A stretch of 17,088 bases of DNA from Candidatus Scatomorpha stercorigallinarum (lineage in GTDB: Bacteria > Bacillota_A > Clostridia > Oscillospirales > Oscillospiraceae): contig DVOV01000105.1 of the NCBI GenBank assembly GCA_018713375.1, positions 1 to 17,088 on the forward strand, written 5' to 3'. The translations under genes were made by a program, and so were the position numbers. Numbering within the stretch: position 1 is the stretch's first letter; each line of letters opens with the position of its first letter. Below the pieces are notes generated by a model. That model ran no database searches, was not told the DNA's origin, and worked only from the letters and a program-made list of their open reading frames with translations. Shown here in pieces: positions 12,595-17,088 of the stretch.

Positions 12595-14687
12595 GCGCGC
12601 GCAGCTACCGGGGCATAGACCTCTTCCGCATCGCCGCCGCACTGCTCGTCGTGGCCATACACACCTCGCCCCTCGCCTCATACAGCGCCACGGCAGATTT
12701 CATACTCACGCGCGAGATCGCCCGCACGGCGGTGCCGTTCTTTTTCATGGCCAGCGGCTTTTTCGTCCTTGGCGATGCGCGCCGCACCCGCGCCTTCCTA
12801 AAAAAGAGCTCCATCATCTACCTCGCCTGCATCGCCCTGTACCTGCCCATAAACGTCTATGCCGGGCGCCTGAAAGAGCTCACGCTGGGAGGACTTTTTA
12901 CGCAGCTCTTCTTTGAGGGTACCTTTTACCACCTCTGGTATCTCCCCGCCGCCATCCTCGGCGCGGCGCTCTCCTCCTTCCTGCTTGAAAAGCTCGGGCG
13001 GCGCGGGGCCTTTGCCGCCGCCGCGGCGCTTTACGCCTTCGGCCTCCTTGGTGACAGCTATTACGGCCTCGCCGCCGGCGTACCGGCCATGCGTGCGGCG
13101 CTGGACGCCGTCATCGCCGTCACCGGCTACACGCGCAGCGGGCTTTTCTTCGCCCCGCTGTTCATGCTGCTGGGGCACGGCCTGCGCACTGCCAAGCCCC
13201 CGCGCCGCTCTGTCTGCGCCGCCGCGCTCGCCATCACCGGCACGCTGCTGATAGCCGAGGGCCTCGTCCTGCGCAGCCTTGGCTGGCAAAAGCACGACAG
13301 CATGTACCTTATGCTGCCGTTCGTGATGTATTTCCTCTTTGCGCTCCTCGCCTCTGCGCATGGGAATTGCCCGCGCTGGGCTGCTGATTTTTCCCTGCTC
13401 ATATATGTCCTGCATCCGGCCGTGATAATCGCCGTGCGCGGCGCGGCGCGCATACTCGGGCTGTGGGGGCTGCTCGTGGATAACAGCCTTGGCCACTATC
13501 TCGCCGTCTGTGCCGTGACAGGGCTGATATCCGCCGCTTTGCTGCTGTTTGCCCGCCGCTTTACCGCCAAATGCCGGCCGGATTCCCGCGCCTGGGTGGA
13601 GGTGGACGCCGACGCCTACCGCCGGAACGCCCGCGCGCTGATGTCGCTGATGCCGCCCGGGCAGCGGCTTATGGCCGTATTGAAATCCAACGCCTACGGC
13701 CTCGGCGCACAGCAGGCTGTCGCCGCTCTGCAAGCGGAAGGCGTACACGACTGGGCCGTCGCCACGGCCGCCGAGGGGGCGCAGCTTCGCCGCTGCGGCG
13801 CGCGCGGCACGATACTGGTCCTCGGGCGCACTCCCGCGTGCGATATCGCCGTGCTCCGCCGCTACCGCCTGACGCAGGCGGTCGTATCCCTTGAGCACGC
13901 GCGCGCTCTCTCCGCCCGCCGCTGCCGGATAGGAGTACACATAAAAGTGGACACCGGGATGCACCGCCTCGGCCTCTCATGGCAGGATCTTGACGGCATT
14001 GACAGCGTCTATGACCTGCCATACCTGCGCGTCACCGGCATGTTCACTCATTTTTCATCCGCAGACAGCGCCCTGCCCGAGGCCGGGAAGTTTACAGTGG
14101 AGCAGTCGCAGCGCTTTTTCGCCGTCGTGGAGGCGCTCAGGGCCCGCGGGCGGGACACCGGCGAGGTGCACACGCAGAGCAGCTACGGTTTTCTCAACTA
14201 TCCTGATGAACGCTGCGCGCTCGTCCGCGCCGGCATCGCCCTCTGCGGGGTGAAAAGCGCGGACGCGGACCGCGCCGACCGCTGGCCCGGCCTGCAAAGT
14301 GTCCTCAGCCTGCGCGCGCGGGTGACAGAGGTGCGCGAGGTGCCCGCCGGCGATGGCGCGGGCTATGACCTGGCTTTCCACGCACAGCGGCCCACTGTGC
14401 TCGCGGCCGTGCCGGTCGGCTATGCGGACGGTATTTTCCGCGCGCAGGACGGCGCCTATGCCCTCATAAACGGCCAAAAAGCCCCCGTTGCAGGACGTGC
14501 CTGTATGGACCAGCTGCTGCTCGACGTCACGGACTGCGGCGCTGTGCGCCCCGGCGATGTCGTTACCTTCATTGGCCGCGATGGGGGCGCTGAAATACGC
14601 GCCGAAGAGCTCGCCGCCGCCTGCGGCACCATCACCAATGAGCTTTTCAGCCGCCTCGGCCCGCGCCTGCCGCGAGTGTGGCGCTGA
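12591..14687 (+). CDS. vanT: VanT: membrane-bound serine racemase
   Basis: Makes D-Ser from L-Ser to feed VanG. It has 698 aa (VanT-G is about 712). The ATG at 12591 overlaps the vanXY stop (ATGA) and has GGAGG eight bases upstream; an earlier ATG at 12576 overlaps more and lacks a site. Residues 1-325 are an acyltransferase-3-like membrane domain with about ten helices, opening RGIDLFRIAAALLVVAIHTSPL (His24); it is thought to take up L-Ser. Residues 335-698 are an alanine-racemase domain: PLP lysine Lys365 in AVLKSNAYGLG, KVDTGMHRLG, catalytic Tyr592 in GAGYDL, and ACMDQ at 637-641. Asn683 (GTITNELF) falls where alanine racemases have Tyr354 and where VanT-G has Asn696, reported to favour serine. 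Last gene of the cluster. Confidence 0.93.
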   Translation: MSARSYRGIDLFRIAAALLVVAIHTSPLASYSATADFILTREIARTAVPFFFMASGFFVLGDARRTRAFLKKSSIIYLACIALYLPINVYAGRLKELTLGGLFTQLFFEGTFYHLWYLPAAILGAALSSFLLEKLGRRGAFAAAAALYAFGLLGDSYYGLAAGVPAMRAALDAVIAVTGYTRSGLFFAPLFMLLGHGLRTAKPPRRSVCAAALAITGTLLIAEGLVLRSLGWQKHDSMYLMLPFVMYFLFALLASAHGNCPRWAADFSLLIYVLHPAVIIAVRGAARILGLWGLLVDNSLGHYLAVCAVTGLISAALLLFARRFTAKCRPDSRAWVEVDADAYRRNARALMSLMPPGQRLMAVLKSNAYGLGAQQAVAALQAEGVHDWAVATAAEGAQLRRCGARGTILVLGRTPACDIAVLRRYRLTQAVVSLEHARALSARRCRIGVHIKVDTGMHRLGLSWQDLDGIDSVYDLPYLRVTGMFTHFSSADSALPEAGKFTVEQSQRFFAVVEALRARGRDTGEVHTQSSYGFLNYPDERCALVRAGIALCGVKSADADRADRWPGLQSVLSLRARVTEVREVPAGDGAGYDLAFHAQRPTVLAAVPVGYADGIFRAQDGAYALINGQKAPVAGRACMDQLLLDVTDCGAVRPGDVVTFIGRDGGAEIRAEELAAACGTITNELFSRLGPRLPRVWR

Positions 14688-14694
14688 AGCATAA

Positions 14695-14721
14695 AAAAGG
14701 GCCGCCCTGGGCGGCCCTTTT
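14695..14721. terminator. Bidirectional terminator between vanT and spoIVA
   Basis: A 12-bp perfect stem (14695-14706 with 14710-14721) with a 3-base loop, placed eight bases after the vanT stop and two bases from the spoIVA stop. It ends in T4 on the plus strand and at least T6 on the minus strand, so it serves both convergent genes. Confidence 0.88.
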
Positions 14722-14722
14722 G

Positions 14723-16198
14723 CTAAAATACTATACATATCAGGCTTCCGCTGCCCTCGTTGACGATGCGCTGCATGGTGTTGCGCAGTTTGTTGCGCAC
14801 GGGCGCTGGCACACGCTTTATCTTAGATTCCAGCCCCTCCTCAGCTATGTCGTAGAGCGACTTGCCAAAGATGTTCGATTCCCAGATGCGGCTCACATCG
14901 CCGTCGAAGCCCTGCAGAAGGAAGCCCATGATCTCCTCGCTGGCCTTCTCCCCGCCGAGCGCAGGCGTGACCTCCGTTTCGATATTTGTCATCATCATAT
15001 GTATGCTCGGCGCGCTGGCCTTCAGCCTGACGCTGTAGCGGCCGCCGGTGCGCACGATCTGCGGCTCCTCCAGCCGCAGCTCACCCGGCAGCGGCATAAC
15101 GACGCCATAGCCGGTCTCGCGCACACTTTTGAGAGCCTCGCTGATGTGGTCGTAGTCGGTCTTTATCTCCCTCATGTGCGTCAGCAGCGTCATCAGGTCG
15201 CCGTCGTCGGCGATGTCGAAGCCGCTCTGTTCGCTGATGGTCTTGTAGTAGAGGCTGCGGGGCATGTCGAGCTCGGCCGTCACCTGGCCGGTGGCCATAT
15301 CCACGCGCTTGACCCCGGAGGCCGACACATCCTCGCGCCCGGCGAGCGCATCCATGATGCCAAAGGCGTCGCGCACGCGGGCCATATCCGCCGAGGCGGA
15401 GGCGATGCCCTCGTAGAGCCCTGTTTTCAGCGGCGCGTCCTGCGGCAGGGCGTCCAGCCACGGCGGCAGGAAAATGCCCAGCTCCGCGATCGGGAACTCA
15501 TAGAGCGCGAACTTCAATATCTCTTCTATGTCTTTCTGCCCGAGCTCCAGGCAGGAGACTGCCAGGCAGGTGACGCCGTATTTCTCCGACAGCTCCGCTC
15601 TCAGCTCCTGCGCCTCCTCGCTCTGCGGCGCGGCGCAGTTGAGCAGCAGCACAAACGGCTTGCCGATGGCGCGCAGCTCGTTTATCACGCGCTCCTCGGC
15701 CTCTACATAGTTCTCGCGCGGTATGCCGCAGATGCTGCCGTCCGTCGTCATCACGATGCCCAGCGTGGAGTGGTCGTTGATGACCCGCCGCGTGCCCTCC
15801 TCCGCGGCATCTGAGAGGCTGACCTCGTGGTCGAACCAGGGCGTGGTGACCATCCGCTCCTGGCCCTCCTCCATCTGCCCCGCCGCGCCGGGCACCATGT
15901 AGCCCACACAGTCGATGAGCCGCACGGAAAAGCCAACGCCGCCCTCAAGTTCCACGTTGGCGGCGTCCTCGGGGACAAATTTCGGCTCCGCCGTCATGAT
16001 CGTGCGCCCTGAGCCGGACTGCGGGAGCTCGTCGCGGGCCCGCTCGCGGGCGTAGGCGTCGGCGATGTTAGGGATGACAAGCGTCTCCATGAAGCGCTTG
16101 ATAAATGTGGACTTGCCCGTCCGCACAGGGCCGACAAGGCCGATGTAGATGTCTCCCCCGGTGCGCGCGGCCATATCCTGATATATGGAAGTATTCAT
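14723..16198 (-). CDS. spoIVA: SpoIVA: spore coat morphogenetic ATPase
   Basis: Forms the basement layer of the spore coat by ATP-driven polymerisation on the forespore surface. It has 491 aa, matching B. subtilis SpoIVA (492). The start is the ATG at 16196-16198, beginning MNTSIYQDMAARTGGDIYIG, preceded by AGAGGG; a longer reading frame runs upstream through a terminator and is not credible. Walker A is GPVRTGKS (23-30), the sensor threonine region is IMTAEPKF (67-74) and a Walker-B-like LIDCVGY lies at 94-100, all typical of this TRAFAC-class ATPase. The C-terminus GSLICIVF is also typical; this end anchors the protein to SpoVM and the membrane. It is normally expressed from a SigE promoter in the mother cell; I could not identify a convincing one in the 72 bases upstream. 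The gene marks the organism as an endospore former. Confidence 0.95.
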   Translation of the reverse strand: MNTSIYQDMAARTGGDIYIGLVGPVRTGKSTFIKRFMETLVIPNIADAYARERARDELPQSGSGRTIMTAEPKFVPEDAANVELEGGVGFSVRLIDCVGYMVPGAAGQMEEGQERMVTTPWFDHEVSLSDAAEEGTRRVINDHSTLGIVMTTDGSICGIPRENYVEAEERVINELRAIGKPFVLLLNCAAPQSEEAQELRAELSEKYGVTCLAVSCLELGQKDIEEILKFALYEFPIAELGIFLPPWLDALPQDAPLKTGLYEGIASASADMARVRDAFGIMDALAGREDVSASGVKRVDMATGQVTAELDMPRSLYYKTISEQSGFDIADDGDLMTLLTHMREIKTDYDHISEALKSVRETGYGVVMPLPGELRLEEPQIVRTGGRYSVRLKASAPSIHMMMTNIETEVTPALGGEKASEEIMGFLLQGFDGDVSRIWESNIFGKSLYDIAEEGLESKIKRVPAPVRNKLRNTMQRIVNEGSGSLICIVF

Positions 16199-16273
16199 GT
16201 TCCGCCCTCTTTCCCCTGAACTCTTGATAGACGATATGATGTCCGGGGCGCGATTATTACCATCCTGTCCGAA

Positions 16274-16306
16274 AAAGGGCCGCCCCTGTATCCGGGGCGG
16301 CCCTTT
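16274..16306 (-). terminator. Intrinsic terminator of ywlG
   Basis: A 13-bp perfect stem (16274-16286 with 16294-16306) around a 7-base loop, 15 bases past the ywlG stop. On the minus strand it is followed by T5. It separates ywlG from spoIVA, so spoIVA must have its own promoter in 16199-16270. The stem is nearly the same as the one at 14695-14721. Confidence 0.85.
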
Positions 16307-16321
16307 GCTCAATATAATGTG

Positions 16322-16870
16322 TCACACCTTTTCTGGATACACGGCGCGAACTCCGCCGATGAGCTTCGGCCGCGTCCTTGCGGCGTTTACCGCCGCCTCG
16401 CCCACGTGCTTGACGCCCAGACGCAGCGGCACGGCCACATCGCGCAGGTGCATGCCGATAAGCGTGCAGCCAATATCGAGCCCCGCGTGCGCGCGCACGT
16501 GCTCCACCGCCACCGGGTCCGCCATGTGCCTCCATGCCGCGGTGGCAAAGGAGCCGCCGGCCTTGGGCTGAGGTATAACGCAGACAGGGTCGTAGCCAAA
16601 TTTCTCCGCCGCCTCGCGCTCCACTATGAGGGCGCGGTTGAGATGCTCGCAGCACTGCGCGGCCAGATAGAGCCCACGCTCCTGCAAAAGCGGCATTATG
16701 CCCTCCAGCACGGCCTCAGCGGCCTCCGGCGTGCTGCCCTTGCCGATCCTGGCGCCCATTATCTCGCTCGACGAACAGCCAACGACCACCAATCCGCCGC
16801 GCGGGACGTTCGCCGTCTCCAGCAGCTCGCGCATCGCCGATGCGGCCTGTTCCCTGATCTCTTCGTACAT
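16322..16870 (-). CDS. ywlG: YwlG family protein (TIGR01440 / DUF436)
   Basis: A 182-aa member of the UPF0340 family, full length. It begins MYEEIREQAASAMRELLE and contains the family's conserved VVGCSSSEIMGARIGK (29-44), an AAQCCEHLNRALIVE stretch near 70-84 and GLDIGCTLIGMHLRDVAVPL near 130-150. Cysteines fall in both of the latter stretches. The ATG at 16868-16870 has a strong AAAAGGAGGC site. It is transcribed alone from a clear promoter and ends in its own terminator. The biochemical role of the family is not established, to my knowledge. No signal peptide or membrane helix is seen. Confidence 0.92.
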   Translation of the reverse strand: MYEEIREQAASAMRELLETANVPRGGLVVVGCSSSEIMGARIGKGSTPEAAEAVLEGIMPLLQERGLYLAAQCCEHLNRALIVEREAAEKFGYDPVCVIPQPKAGGSFATAAWRHMADPVAVEHVRAHAGLDIGCTLIGMHLRDVAVPLRLGVKHVGEAAVNAARTRPKLIGGVRAVYPEKV

Positions 16871-16897
16871 GAAAAGCGCCTCCTTTTCTGTAAATAT

Positions 16898-16926
16898 ATT
16901 TTACCACCGTCCGCCGGATTTGACAA
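16898..16926 (-). promoter_or_regulatory. SigA promoter of ywlG
   Basis: On the minus strand TTGTCA (16921-16926), exactly 17 bases, then TAAAAT (16898-16903). The start codon lies about 28 bases downstream. The -35 overlaps the -35 of the divergent promoter by five bases. Confidence 0.72.
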
Positions 16927-16948
16927 CTGCCTGGCGGTGAGGTATCAT
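16920..16948 (+). promoter_or_regulatory. SigA promoter of the gene at 16985
   Basis: A perfect TTGACA (16920-16925), 17 bases, then TATCAT (16943-16948), about 36 bases before the ATG. It faces away from the ywlG promoter and shares its -35 region. Confidence 0.75.
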
Positions 16949-16984
16949 ACATAAACAGACTACAGACAGCTGTGAGGTATTGAT

Positions 16985-17088
16985 ATGAAACGGACACTGT
17001 CAATATTGTTGGCCGCCGCGCTGCTGCTGGGCCTTGCCGACGCACTGGTGGGGCAGAGGGGCATGAAACGGGTGCTGCGCCTGGCCGG
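16985..17088 (+). CDS. Partial gene with an exported or membrane-anchored N-terminus
   Basis: An ATG at 16985 with GAGG about eight bases upstream opens a frame that runs off the window after 34 codons. It begins MKRTLSILLAAALLLGLADA: two basic residues and a leucine/alanine-rich core, as in a signal peptide or a single membrane anchor. An Ala-Asp-Ala near residues 18-20 could be a cleavage site. A well-formed promoter precedes it. The family cannot be told from this fragment. Confidence 0.65.
   Translation, partial: MKRTLSILLAAALLLGLADALVGQRGMKRVLRLA

Noticed and set aside
12798..13964. Minus-strand open frame of 388 codons opposite vanT
   Set aside because: Antisense shadow of a full-length, motif-rich VanT; no start signal or domain seen.
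16199..16270. SigE-type promoter for spoIVA
   Set aside because: Expected from known biology, but the candidate boxes on the minus strand (a TCATATC or a CATATCGT) do not pair at the right spacing with good partners, so none is listed.
1..17088. CRISPR array, insertion sequence, prophage, tRNA or rRNA
   Set aside because: I saw no regularly spaced repeats, transposase or integrase motifs, terminal inverted repeats around the van genes, or RNA gene signatures on either strand.

Overview
The window is GC-rich chromosomal DNA from what looks like a spore-forming, Gram-positive anaerobe of the Clostridia (high-GC gut-commensal type). The evidence is a full-length spoIVA, a ywlG/DUF436 gene, a clostridial-type KaiC-like/PEP-synthase fusion protein, strong Gram-positive ribosome binding sites and SigA-type promoters. 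The genus cannot be set from sequence alone. Every real gene has the same GC-rich character. There is no transposase, integrase, tRNA, rRNA or CRISPR array.

Layout. (1) 63-3118, minus strand: panB, then a PLP-dependent class I/II aminotransferase, then folD, probably one transcription unit from a promoter upstream of panB. The three fit a keto-acid plus one-carbon theme: PanB consumes 5,10-methylene-THF and ketoisovalerate, FolD interconverts methylene-THF, and an aminotransferase can make the keto acid. (2) 3327-5918, plus: a large protein with a degenerate KaiC/RecA-like N-terminus and a PEP-synthase-type ATP-grasp domain. (3) 5993-6220, plus: secG with its own promoter and terminator. (4) 6308-8700, minus: a response regulator/histidine kinase pair. 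(5) 8856-14687, plus, divergent from that pair: a complete vanG-type D-Ala-D-Ser glycopeptide-resistance cluster in the order vanR-vanS-vanG-vanXY-vanT. (6) 14723-16198, minus: spoIVA, convergent with vanT. (7) 16322-16870, minus: ywlG. (8) From 16985, plus: a partial gene with a secretion-signal-like start.

How the van genes work together. VanS and VanR sense and regulate. VanT (membrane serine racemase) supplies D-Ser, VanG joins D-Ala to D-Ser, and VanXY removes D-Ala-D-Ala dipeptide and terminal D-Ala from existing precursors, so cell-wall precursors end in D-Ala-D-Ser and bind vancomycin poorly. vanG-vanXY-vanT are translationally coupled by very tight junctions. vanU, vanY and vanW, found in the E. 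faecalis vanG cluster, are absent. The cluster sits between ordinary core genes with matching composition, so it looks resident or long-ameliorated rather than newly acquired. Whether it gives phenotypic resistance cannot be read from sequence.

The most unusual non-coding feature is a large two-tier hairpin (10739-10795) between vanS and vanG. It looks like a terminator for vanRS read-through, and a plausible vanG promoter lies inside its loop region. Other points worth attention are an 11-bp-spaced direct repeat between the two divergent regulator genes, overlapping divergent -35 boxes at 16920-16926, a FolD with unusual active-site substitutions, and the probable pseudo-ATPase fusion at 3327-5918. 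I found no wholly new system.
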